This document shows, piece by piece, positions 12,865 to 23,010 of a stretch of 64,000 nt of DNA (position 1 is its first letter; each line of letters starts with the position of its first letter). The position numbers and the translations under genes are program-made. The stretch covers positions 7,185 through 71,184 of the forward strand of contig MU616564.1 of assembly GCA_025201705.1 (NCBI GenBank), in the 5' to 3' direction. Source of the stretch: Dissophora ornata. Taxonomy: Eukaryota; Mortierellomycota; Mortierellomycetes; Mortierellales; Mortierellaceae. Below the pieces are notes generated by a model, which ran no database searches, was not told where the DNA came from, and saw only the letters and a program-made list of their open reading frames with translations.

Positions 12865-13536
12865 TTATGATTGCTTCCATTCATGGAAAGCCTCTACAGT
12901 GCCAACCAGTCCCGCATTCCAGTTTCCTTGCCCCGCCTGCTTGAGTTTCCTCCAGAGCGACTTTTCCCGCTTCTGTCTCCTCGATGTTTCCTCGAGCGCA
13001 TTCATCACCTGCAGAAATTCCTAAAGATTTCATGGAAAAGAAAAAAAAAAAAAAACATCGCAGGATATGTTAACAAACACTATTGATCTGAGCAATTGAG
13101 AAATTCCCCTGACAAGTTTCGACTAATGTCCTCCTCCCGGATCTGGGGACCTGCGGTCATATCCATGTATATTACGGTAACAAAGTTGCCTGTGATGGGT
13201 TGTCCCTTGCATCCTTGTATCCTTGATAGATCCGCAATGGGTCGCTTGATAGCGCCCTCTCTCTATATCCATGAGTTCCATGTCCCCTGACTGTTGTTTT
13301 GTGTTCTGCAACTGTGTGATGCTACTGTGAGTAATCGTTATTCCTTTTTTTTTTACCTCATCGCGAATGAATAGCGGTAAGCCATACTCGATCGTTCTCC
13401 GAAACCTCTGCAAGGACTGATCAAGGGCCCGAGCATCTGTCCGTAACTGATCAGCCACTAATGAATACGCTGTCATCGAACTCAGCACCCCGCCTGTGAA
13501 TCCCAAAATCGACTGGGAGACTGGAACGACCGTCAT
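12865..13536 (-). CDS. MIC12: MICOS complex subunit Mic12-like protein
   Basis: Probable small subunit of the MICOS complex, which shapes crista junctions in the inner mitochondrial membrane. Two exons, 13536-13357 and 13020-12865, joined over a 336-base intron (phase 0), 111 aa, the usual size of yeast Mic12/Aim5. The N-terminus has one hydrophobic, Gly-containing segment (about residues 8-27, GFTGGVLSSMTAYSLV), followed by a helical polar region. The second exon holds the conserved-looking tail LWRKLKQAGQGNWNAG and then a Trp near the C-terminus. The family call rests on size, the single TM segment and the W-K-x-NWN-G tail; sequence conservation in this family is weak. Confidence 0.65.
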
Positions 13537-14048
13537 GTCATGGATGGGGCGGTAGATGATTTTTCGTAGGGGATGGAAGAGGGGGGAGGGGGGGAGAGAG
13601 AAAGAGTAGTAATTGGAGGGATGCGAATGCGGGGAGAACGGGAAAACGCGTCAACGTTGAAGTTGCATGTCAAAAAGGCTAGATTCCAAGTGGCTTGGAG
13701 GGTGGGGGGAGGCAAGTTTTCAGGAACTGGGGGCTGTCGGCAAAAGCGCGATTGAGCTGGTATCACATTCACGCGTTTCCATACAAGTTCGCTCCACACA
13801 ACACAGCACCTCTCCCTGGCAGGCTACGAGTCTGCATGCGAGACCGCAAGATCACGGGGGGGAAAAAAAGGGCGAAGGGTCGAGTAAAAAACGCTCATTT
13901 ATTTACTATTTGTTCCTTGTTCTATCCGGTCAGAAAACCCGTCTGAACAAAAAAAAAAAAAAATACTTTGGTGGGAAGGAAGGGGAGATTGAGAATGTTT
14001 GTGTGAAGAGAATCGAGTCAGGAATATCCATGGCGCTGATTTTTGTTT
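13537..14048. other. intergenic, 5' region of the Mic12-like gene
   Basis: About 510 bases between two minus-strand genes. A purine-rich stretch (GGAGGGGGGGAGAG-like, 13573-13600) lies just upstream of the Mic12-like start and an A run lies near 13950-13964. No gene seen. Confidence 0.5.
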
Positions 14049-15605
14049 TTATTCCAAAGCCATCTCCTTCTTGATCTGGGCAATAGCAAGACCCTACAAA
14101 CATGAAACAGAAATGAATATCAGCTGTTAGAACCAGCGAACAATAACTACTCCATCCTTCAAGAGACGCACGCCTGCCACAGCCGATAACTTACGGGGTT
14201 GAGACCCTTGGGGCAAGTCTTGGCGCAGTCTACAGAAGAGTAAGAGAGATGGTTATGATAGCAATCGGTTAGTACCAAAAGGGCAGGGCCAGTGCATTCA
14301 CTTGCACTTTGTGCTAAACAGTCAGATTGCAAACTTACTCATGATGGTGTGGCAGCGGTACAGGGAGAAGGGGTTCTGAAGAGCTTGGCGACGCTCAGGG
14401 CCGAACTGATCTCTGCTATCAATCATCCAGCGGTAAGCCTGCATCAAGACAGCAGGTCCGAGGTACTGATCAGAGTTCCACCAGTACGAGGGGCAAGAGG
14501 TGGAGCAGCAGGCGCAGAGAATGCACTCGTAGAGACCATCCAACTTCTTGCGGTCCTCAATCGTCTGCAAATTCTCACGCTCGGGCTCGGCAGTCTTTTG
14601 CTTCAAGAAAGGCTCGATCGACTTGTACTGGGAGTAGAACTCGGTCAAATCGGGGATCAAATCCTTGACAACGTAGGCTAGATTGGACAAGGAAATGGAT
14701 ACAATGTCAGTGGACAGTCGGACAAAAAGGACGCGTCATAAAACGTGTTATGGGACAAAAACATGGTAATGAATGGCACATACTGTGAGGCAAGGGGTAG
14801 ATCTTGGTGGGCTTGGCATCGACCTCGATCTTGCAAATGCAAGCCAAGGTGTTGCGACCGCCAATGTTCATGGCGCAGGAACCGCAGATACCCTCGCGGC
14901 AGGAGCGACGGAAGGTCAGCGTGGGGTCGATCTCGTTCTTGATCTTGATCAGAGCATCAAGCACCATTGGTCCACAGTTGTTCATGTCGACCTCATACGA
15001 CTGCAGCTTGGGCTTCTCAGCAGGCTGGTCAGGGTTCTGTTCCCATGCGCAGATTGATGGATAGTCGTGTGTCGTGTGAGTTCGGAAATAAAACCCCCCC
15101 ATTGAATAAAAATATATAATTTTGTGTTAGTTTCGGAGTCCATCGCCGAACTAGGGCGGTCCTGAATCGCGCTTCGGAGAGTTAAGAATCACGGCAGGGA
15201 AAGCACACGTTACCCAGCGATAGATCTGGAAAGTCTTGGTATTCTTCGCAGGAGCTTCGGTAGCGAAGGAGCGCGCAACAGCAACGGGGGCCTATAGCAT
15301 GGACAAAATGACGGAGGATCAGTGCTCTGCTCGGATGTCCAGAAACGAGCTCATGACGTGTGCCACCGGAACGGGAGAAAAACGGGATGCGGGCCACTCG
15401 ACTTGGAGTTGATCGAATGCGAGAATGGATGGACGTGCAGGTGTAAAAGAGAGCGTCAAAGTGGAGAGTGGAAGGCGGAGGAGCGGTTTGGTCCGCGATG
15501 GTGACGATGCGTCGAGGGGATTGATGGTATTACCGATGGGATGCTGTACTTCAAGACAGGGCGCGTAAGTCCGAGGGCGGACTGCTTGACAATGGAGAAG
15601 GACAT
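14049..15605 (-). CDS. SDHB: succinate dehydrogenase iron-sulfur subunit (complex II)
   Basis: Passes electrons from the flavoprotein subunit to ubiquinone in mitochondrial complex II. Six exons: 15605-15534, 15291-15214, 15036-14784, 14677-14339, 14229-14195, 14093-14049; 273 aa. The N-terminus ([16 protein letters not shown]) is a basic mitochondrial presequence. The [2Fe-2S] ligands are Cys96, Cys101, Cys104 and Cys116 ([10 protein letters not shown] then TLAC). The second ferredoxin-like domain has [11 protein letters not shown] from residue 186, and the remaining cluster cysteines are in [16 protein letters not shown]. Exon 5 is a 35-base microexon that encodes [11 protein letters not shown]. 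Every splice junction restores a conserved residue, so the model is firm. Confidence 0.97.
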
Positions 15606-16271
15606 GGCGTAGTTTTTATTTGTCTTTCCGACAGGGAATAGATATGCGGCTTGGAGTGGAGAGGGAAGGGAGAAGGGGCAGTTTCCGGCAGGCGATCAGG
15701 GACAACCAACAATGACCAGAGGGGAGGGAGGATGGGCAATGGTCGCTAAAGGAAATTGATGGAGAAAGCGAAAAGAGGAGGGGAAACGAGAGCAAAAAGA
15801 CCGCTCGGAATACAGCGCGAGACGATAAACAAAGCCAAAGGGACTTGTCACATGATTTTAACCCAATTACCCTTCCTCGTCGCATTCCCCTTAATTCACA
15901 CAAGTCTCGGAGCTGTACCTCCCTTTTTTGGACAGAGCCGTCGTGATGTTGGACACAAGCTCCTCAACGCTACGAGGAAGCAGACGGAAATGCTTCGTAA
16001 ACTGCGGATTGGGAAGACACGTCGAATCTGAGTGAGGGGTGGTCAAATCAGAGGCGTTTTTACCATGCGGATCGTACGTCATTATCGTTATTCAAGCAAA
16101 AACTCATATGTCTCTTCACTGATCAAGTCGCCTGGATGCGTTACCAGATTCATAACATCTAAAGTTCCTAAATCCTGCCTCAAATATAATATGCCAGCTG
16201 TTTGTTTATTGCACTATTGAGTAAGATGGATAGGCCAAAGGCTTCTTGAGCATCTCACCGCTTGCAGACTT
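15606..16271. other. intergenic, 5' region of SDHB
   Basis: About 670 bases upstream of SDHB and downstream of the secreted peptide gene. Purine-rich on the + strand near 15640-15800. No gene seen. Confidence 0.5.
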
Positions 16272-16376
16272 TTACAGCAATCCATCCTCTTTGGCAAGAT
16301 CTTTAACTACCAAAAGATCCCTGGACATCTCCCCTGCCGTTAGACCACGCTTCCTCAAATAGTCCCCTTTCTTCAT
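16272..16376 (-). other. 34-codon ORF overlapping the stop of the secreted precursor, possible out-of-frame extension
   Basis: Starts at an ATG that overlaps the TGA of the precursor gene in an ATGA arrangement (16373-16376) and encodes 34 aa that include a RKR basic site followed by GLTAGEMSRDLLVVKDLAKE and a short tail. The basic processing-like site resembles those of the upstream frame, so this may be the former or frameshifted C-terminus of the same precursor. No intron with usable splice sites joins the frames. It may also be chance. Confidence 0.3.
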
Positions 16377-16792
16377 CCCTTGGTAGAGCCACCAACAACT
16401 GGAATGTCTTTGAGCATGCTTAGAAAGGAATCGCGTTTCCTCATCTGGCTTTCTTCAATGGCAAGGCCGTTGACAGCTGGAAGATCGTTGATATTTTGAC
16501 CGAAATTGGCTTCACGCTTCTCAAGCAACTTGCTGGGGTTGCCAAGGACTGGAACTGGGAGGCTACTGAGGATGTTTCCGGCGCCGACGCCACGTTTAAC
16601 AAAGGACTCATCGAGGTCAGACTTTGGAGTTTTCGCGTTCTTGGTGGCAGCAGATCCTGGGAGGATTCCTTTTAAGCCATCCAGCAAGCCACGTTGGGCA
16701 AACCGGCTTGGTGCATAGAGTTGAGTACGCTCTTCAGATGCGTAGACAATTGCGGCCACGGCAGAAAGTAGAATGATGGAAGAGATCTTCAT
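16373..16792 (-). CDS. small secreted precursor with Lys-Arg sites (putative kexin-processed peptide precursor)
   Basis: 139 aa, single exon. Residues 1-18 are a signal peptide (hydrophobic core IILLSAVAAIVYA, likely cut after Ala18). The rest is short, polar and divided by Lys-Arg at 66-67, 92-93 and 119-120, giving segments of about 24-30 aa. Each segment holds a loosely similar core with hydrophobic residues, then Leu/Ile-Pro and Val/Gly (GILPG, SSLPVPVLG, NDLPAVNG, KDIPVVGG). This is the layout of fungal kexin-processed repeat precursors, which include pheromone and secreted peptide precursors; that function is inferred. No cysteine is present. A TATAAAT-like site lies about 105 bases upstream (16896-16902). 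Confidence 0.7.
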   Translation of the reverse strand: MKISSIILLSAVAAIVYASEERTQLYAPSRFAQRGLLDGLKGILPGSAATKNAKTPKSDLDESFVKRGVGAGNILSSLPVPVLGNPSKLLEKREANFGQNINDLPAVNGLAIEESQMRKRDSFLSMLKDIPVVGGSTKG

Positions 16793-17409
16793 GATGATGT
16801 GTTGTGCGCAGTGAAGTGGTTATTACTGTGGGATGTGGGAGTGAGAAAGTGAACGTTGAATAATGGCGGGAGAGTGCTCGAAGAAAAGCTATTGAATTTA
16901 TACGTATTTCTCAGAAGGCCGAGCCTAGGATACTTTCCTATAGGCGGGACATACCCACAAAGAAACCAGGCAAAGAAATATCATGCTATGAAGGACCCGC
17001 ACTTCTCCTTTCTGGTTATTGGCAATATTGCTTTGGCCCCGAGGATATCTCCTTTGTTTAGACTGCGTCTTGTAATTTCATAGAATCGGGCAAAGCCCTG
17101 CACGGCCGCCACTATCGTGCAGTCGTCTATCGTAAAGATTCTATCCTCACGGCACACGCAAGGGCTCTTCAGTCTGCGTTCGTTAGACTGTGCACCTCCT
17201 GGTTTACTAAACGACGCCCTCAGCATCGATCAGGTGGACGACATTTGAAGCGTCTAGGGCTGCACAGCAACTGTGCCTGTTCACGTGCTGCGAGACAGTA
17301 GTGACAGTAGTGCAGATTCGCAGCACAGACACGTCCTGTCGCCCAATTACGATAAGTGATCTCTTTCGCTCTGCCCTGATTACCCTGCATGCACTGAGCC
17401 AAACGGATC
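16793..17409. other. divergent intergenic region
   Basis: About 620 bases between the secreted precursor (-) and the RUS-family gene (+). TATAAAT on the minus strand at 16896-16902 fits the precursor gene. No further gene seen. Confidence 0.5.
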
Positions 17410-19569
17410 ATGCTGCATTCCATCCGCTCCTCAGGTCATCCTTCCAAATGGAGCTCACGCCTCTACTCCTCCTCTCTTACCACCCTTACGACCTCGAGAT
17501 CCTATCCCGTTGCGAGGACCGGCTTCCTGATCAGCAAATGGACAGCCAGAATTCTACTCCCAGCAGAATCTAGATTCCTCTCAACTGGACCGCCTTCCTC
17601 CAACAACAGCAATGGCCACAGCGACAGCAATAACAGCAATCCCACCGCCAACTCTATAAACGTCAGGCAGCGCAAGAATGGGACTTGGTTGCCAAAGTGG
17701 CACGCGCTCACGCTCTCCAAGGACCAGCGCTCAACCACTAGCACGTTTCAAGCTTCAGCGAATGGGGAGCTGTCGCCCAAAGTGGAGTCTGTAGAAGAGG
17801 AGCCGATAGGTGCCGCCAAGTACCTACTATCGCCGCAGACAGCTCTCGCTGTATTCTTGCCCAAAGGCTTCCCGGAATCTGTCACACCCAACTACTGGAA
17901 GTTTGCAAAGTGGCAGTTCATACACAATGTCGCTGGATCGGTTACATCAGGTTGGTTGATCTTTGGGGGGAGATTATCGTGAGAAAATCAGAGGGGAAAT
18001 GATCATCAAAAGGATCGTTGCCTATCCTAAACGTATTAACACACCTTACTCTGCTTTCTAGTCATCTCGACGCAGTCATTACTCTTCGCAATGGGTCTAG
18101 GAGCAGGATCAATACCGATGGCCGCCGCACTCAATTGGATCATCAAGGACGGGTTGGGCCAACTGGGTGGTGTCGTGTATGCATCGTTTGTGAGTGACAA
18201 ATTTGATTCCGAACCGAAGCGCTTTCGGTTCCAGGCTACAGTGGCAATGCAGGGCGCCAATGTCTTGGAACTGCTAACACCACTTTGGCCCAGCTACTTT
18301 CTGGTGATCGCATCCATATCCAATATCGGTAAGTGAACCCCCTTATCAGTGACATACAAGCGCCGATCAGTTATCTTGATCCCCAAAGCAGTCATACTGA
18401 TCTCGATGCCGTGTGTCAATAGGCAAGAACATGGCATGGTTGGCAAGTTCTGCCACACGGGCACAGATGAACAAAACTTTTGCACTGCGAGACAAGTAAG
18501 TGTTCAGAGGGGCTGAGATATTATAAAACGGTGCTCTATGACTATGATGGACTCACAAGTACCATTTTACTGACCACAAACAGCCTGGGCGATATTACTG
18601 GAAAATCTGGATCTCAGACGACTGCAGCAGGGCTTGTTGGTATGCACCTTGAATATTGCTTGGCTTGAATACACCCGTGTCTTTGACATACTGTTGATAC
18701 TGACGCTCCCTTTTACATTTTCTCTGCCAACATTTTGGCGACCTTCAGGAACGGGGCTAGGTGTCGTTATTGCAGCCTTGATGAGCCATGTCTCACAAGA
18801 TCCTACAGTCCTTCCTTTGGTCCCAATGTGCCTGACATTCCTCCCGTTCGCGGTTTTCAACATCTACGCCAACTACCGAGCGAGTTATTATGTTACGACG
18901 TCATCTCTCAACGTTCCACGAACGGAGGCTGTGTTCTACAGCGTCCTGAAGGAGTTGGTATTGGAGCATCAAAACTACAGTAAAGAGAAGCCCTCAGTCG
19001 CTCATTTGCAACAACAGCTGGAACGCTTGGTCTCAGTCCCAATGGAAATCGCACATGAAGAGGTCTTTGTAACAGCCTACCAATCACCATTCCACGTCGG
19101 CATCGATATTGAACCATCCATCACACGATTCACAGGTCGAGGTGATGAGATCGAGGCGCTAGATAGGGCACTCAGACAGGCGGACTTTTTGAAAAAGGAG
19201 CGGTACTATATTATGGTGGATGAGTCAATCAAGGGAAGTAGGAAAGCAGGACCCTGTAATGGCAAGGTCGTTATCTGGTTCGACAAGAGTGCAAAGGGTA
19301 GTGATTTAATCCAGGGATTCTATCATGCCTGTGCTGCAAGGACAATCTTGGAACACGGCAGCAAGCTCCATACATCGACAGAATCGAAAATGGCTGGAGC
19401 TGAGGACACTCCTCATGAGGAGAGTGAATGGAACCGGGCTGTCAGGATGGCTCATAAAGAAGCGATTGAAACCGTACCAACGCTAGTAGAGGTGATGGAC
19501 CAGAAGGGCTGGGACACGTCCAGCTTGTTCTTGACGGATGGCGAGCACAACCGCATTCAGCTGGGATAA
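17410..19569 (+). CDS. RUS family (DUF647) membrane protein
   Basis: Homologue of plant ROOT UVB SENSITIVE proteins and human RUSF1; membrane proteins of unknown biochemical role. Five exons: 17410-17950, 18062-18328, 18423-18495, 18584-18639, 18749-19569; 585 aa. The first about 130 residues are Ser/Asn-rich and look like an organelle-targeting leader. The DUF647 core is seen as FLPKGFPESVTPNYWKFAKW, LLFAMGLG, IKDGLGQLGGVVYAS, the aromatic LTPLWPSYF region, KNMAWLASSATRA, GDITGKSGSQTTAAGL and YASYYV-like (NYRASYYVTT). Several hydrophobic segments are consistent with a polytopic protein. The C-terminal 250 aa is soluble. AATAAA follows at 19656-19661. Confidence 0.9.
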
Positions 19570-19704
19570 CAGAATAGACGCATTGACACTATAGACCATA
19601 CTTGCCAAGCACAGCAAAATAGAGTCCTGAAACACCGTGAGGGTCCTCAAAAGCAAATAAAATTGATCCCACTCTTGTATTTATTAGGACCTCCAACGAG
19701 GACC

Positions 19705-19709
<5 letters not shown>

Positions 19710-19744
<35 letters not shown>
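19710..19744. repeat. CT dinucleotide microsatellite
   Basis: About 17 consecutive CT units. Confidence 0.95.
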
Positions 19745-19746
<2 letters not shown>

Positions 19747-20782
19747 CTACCCCTTACTCGCTACGTACATTTTATCTTGGTATTGAGGGCGGTATGGCAG
19801 GTTTAATACTTTTTCAGCGGATATATTTGGGAGTAACGATTTGGTCCTTGACTGGTAGCGCTGGAGCCAATGGAACGCGGCTTCGGCTACATCTTCTCAC
19901 GTCCAGTTTTCGACGAGCCATTCGTTTGAAAAAAATGGGGGGGGGGAGGGCTCGAGATTCCGTCGATATTTGCATTGTGTGGACCGTTAGAAGGGAATGC
20001 GGGAGTGATAGTCGGAAGGACTATTATCAGCATATTACTGTCAGTTTATTTCTTCAAAACGACCGATTGTGTCTTGGCATGAAGGGTTGCATTGATCACA
20101 TGCTGCTTGTAATCCTAGGTTGCTTCTCACCGCGTGAAATGGGCATAAGCAGGACGCGAGACTAGCGTGGTGGGCGCAGTGAAATGGCGCTTTGGTTCGG
20201 AAAGTCGCGTCTCTCTCCCCTGCGCACTACTGTGCTGCTGCTGCGCTGTTGCTGCGCACTTGCTACTACGCTTGGCCTTTTTTCTCCTTTTATAGGCGCC
20301 CTTTCAGGCCTTGTGTTTTCCTCCCCCCATTTTCCATTGAAACGAGCAGGATGCTTGTCCGTTGCGTTCAAAGATCAGACAGAGAAAGCAGGATGACAAG
20401 GATGCGAAGAAGAATGGCCATGTGTGATTGGTTAACGTTCTAGGAGGCTATTTTATTCAAGGTTCCGACGCTTGCGCCCAAGCGCTAGCTCGCCTTGGCG
20501 TGCAGTCAGATATACGCGTGCGGGATAAATCAGGCGCCGTGCAGAATATGGTTCACATGTGCTGGAACGCAAGGATTTCTACGCGCACGCCGAATGTGCC
20601 AGGATCAGGGGCAAACTCTGGTCGCGTCTATTTCGTTTTGAACCTTATTTGTAGCACGTTCATGCATTTGGAAGATGCGTCTGTGAATATCGTTTGATAC
20701 TACTCTTCAATAGGGATAAATCTGTGACACCACAACAAAAGTCTGAAAGACATCTCCAACGCTCACCAGCGTGTTCCATTGC

Positions 20783-20789
20783 TATAAAA
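20783..20789 (+). promoter_or_regulatory. TATA box of the SDR gene
   Basis: TATAAAA, 99 bases upstream of the ATG at 20888, with a pyrimidine-rich stretch after it. This decides the start: a longer ORF opening at 20771 would begin before the TATA box. Confidence 0.6.
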
Positions 20790-20887
20790 AGGCCCTGGTT
20801 GGCACACTCTGTTCTCTCCTCAACTGTCCAAAACACACTCAACCTTCCACAATCCAATCAGCACAAGACTCACCACGCAAAACAATC

Positions 20888-21730
20888 ATGGCCTCTACTC
20901 GTCGCGTCGCTATTGTCACAGGATCCTCTCGTGGAATCGGCCGTAGTATTGCCGTCCGCCTCGCCCAGGATGGCTTCCATGTCGTAATCAACTACCAGTC
21001 CAATGCCAGCAAAGCACAAGAGGTCATCGACGAGATCGCAGCCCTGCCCACCACTCGCGTCGCTGGCGAGCCACAGGACCGCGTACGCGCCATTGCCATC
21101 AAGGCCGACATCAGTCAAATCGATGAGGGACAGAGACTACTGGACGAGATCATTGCCGCGTTTGGACGTCTAGACATCGTAGTGCTGAATGCAGCCTGGA
21201 TGATGGCCCAGACGATCCACGAACTGACCGAGGACTCATATTTGCAAGCCTTCGATACAAACGTCAAAGGCCCGCTCTTTTTCTTAAAGAATGTGCAGCC
21301 GTACCTTGCCCAAGCCCAAGAAGATCAGAAGCATCTGCTTCCGGTCCAGGAAGGAGGCAGCCCAGTCGGCGGATCGAGAATTATTACAATTTCGAGCAAC
21401 TTGACAAGCGTGTCCGCAGTCAGGGAGAACTACTTGACCTACTGCGCGACCAAAGGAGCGCTTGAACAGATCACGCGCGTCCTGGCCAGGGACAAGGCGT
21501 TCGGAGGCAAGGGTATCACGGTCAACACCGTCGCACCAGGTCCAACCGATACGGAGGGTTTCAGGAGTGGCAAGGACGAGGCCATGCTCGGTTTCTTTAA
21601 GACATTGCATCCAGAGGGACGCCTGGGACGTCCTGACGATATTTCAGGTGTGGTATCCTTCCTTGCGAGTGAGGATTCCAGGTGGGTGAACGGACAGACT
21701 ATCCGAGTCAATGGTGCCATGAGCGTTTGA
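20888..21730 (+). CDS. short-chain dehydrogenase/reductase (SDR), 3-oxoacyl-ACP-reductase-like
   Basis: 280 aa, single exon. Classical SDR: the NAD(P) motif TGSSRGIGRSIA near the N-terminus, NAAW where most members have NAAG, the Asn of TNVKG, catalytic Ser in TISSNLTS, catalytic Tyr-Lys in YCATKGA, and PGPTDTEGF after the sixth strand. Arg in the SSRG turn suggests NADP(H). The substrate cannot be told. An insertion of about 15 aa follows strand 5 (QPYLAQAQEDQKHLLPVQEG). The start at 20888 is chosen because the TATA box lies upstream of it. Confidence 0.9.
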   Translation: MASTRRVAIVTGSSRGIGRSIAVRLAQDGFHVVINYQSNASKAQEVIDEIAALPTTRVAGEPQDRVRAIAIKADISQIDEGQRLLDEIIAAFGRLDIVVLNAAWMMAQTIHELTEDSYLQAFDTNVKGPLFFLKNVQPYLAQAQEDQKHLLPVQEGGSPVGGSRIITISSNLTSVSAVRENYLTYCATKGALEQITRVLARDKAFGGKGITVNTVAPGPTDTEGFRSGKDEAMLGFFKTLHPEGRLGRPDDISGVVSFLASEDSRWVNGQTIRVNGAMSV

Positions 21731-22992
21731 ACGATATATTTCTTGCTCTAGTAGTAAATAGTTGTGACCCTCGTGTTACTGAAGATTAAATTAAATGAGA
21801 GCGAGAATGACACGGATATTATGATCAGTAAACAACGCGACAAAAAGGGGACGCGTCTTTGGTTTAGCTGGTGCTGTGAAATGACGCACGATAGAAGACG
21901 AGACCCGGCCATGCTAATGCCTCTGTGTCGGCTACGGGAGAACTCTGGAGGATAAGCAAAGAAAGTTTCCTGCCCGATGTACATGAAACTCAGGAGGTGG
22001 GACGCAGATGTATTTCACTGTCCCCGCATATTCTCCAGAGCTATCCAAGGGGCCGCAGATCGAAGAGGGGGAAAACGGAGTGCACGACAGTTGAAGTATA
22101 GCGGGGCTAGGAAATAATACTAACAATATCAACAAAACTCTGCTCCTGTATTTTGGCGTCTGTATAATCGGAGCGTGTGTCTCCACGGCCGGAGCACCGG
22201 AAAAAGACATGCATCACAGAATTGGGGTCCCCAATACACGTCCCCAGACTGATCCAAATAAAAGGAGGAAGATCCGTCTTATTTCTCACAAGTGTTTACA
22301 AATCACTCTCCGTCTCCGTGTCCGCCTGGCCTCCTTACCTCTGCTTATCCGCATAAAAAAATAACTCACCCCACCGCGTTCTCTGTCTCTCTCTCCTGCA
22401 TACTTTCTTTTTATTGCCTAACTGACGGGGACAGTCTAGCAACATCGGAAATAAGTGCCACTGGGGACATCCCACAGCTCGTCGCGTGATCGCTCTTGTG
22501 CTCTATTATTGTCATTGTGATGGTCCAGACATTGCAACGGTTTGGGCCAACTGAGAGGCATGTTTGTTTTTCTTGTTGTACACAAAGAGTCTCCTGTATT
22601 CGCCAATCACTCTTTTTCATTTGTCCTTTCACAACCTTTTGTTCTGCAGTGGAAAGGTTACCTTGCTCTTTTATTCCTCCTTGATCCGGATATGCGACAC
22701 ACATATCATTCATTTCATTTTTATTTTTTCATCCACCTTTCTTCTCGCACTATCAGGCGGGTTTTCTTCTGACACTTGAAATTTATTTGGCAAACTAGCA
22801 AAGAACGCTGCGGTGGCCTCTCTTCCCCTTTTTCGGATTCTCCGACATCTTATCAATAACATCTGCCATCACCGACATCATCGGAAGTAGCGCGTCTTGG
22901 ATTATCCCAATCACAATCATATACGTCGTAGACATTCAGCAACACACACGCTCTTTCCTTGACAGCGGTTTATGTTACTTGCGCCATCGCAC
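21731..22992. other. intergenic, 5' region of the protease gene
   Basis: About 1.26 kb with no gene I can support. C/T-rich near 22290-22400. Short ORFs only. Confidence 0.55.
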
Positions 22993-23010
22993 ATGCAGAG
23001 CCATGGCAGG

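Larger units (their letters stand above)
19570..20887. other. intergenic with CT microsatellite and SDR promoter
   Basis: 1.3 kb. Contains a poly(A) signal for the preceding gene, a CT dinucleotide run (19710-19744), a G run near 19938 and, at its right end, the TATA box of the SDR gene. ORFs in it are short and uninformative. Confidence 0.55.

Noticed and set aside
20771..20887. N-terminal extension of the SDR protein to an upstream ATG
   Set aside because: The TATA box lies at 20783-20789, inside this extension, and the SDR fold begins right after 20888.
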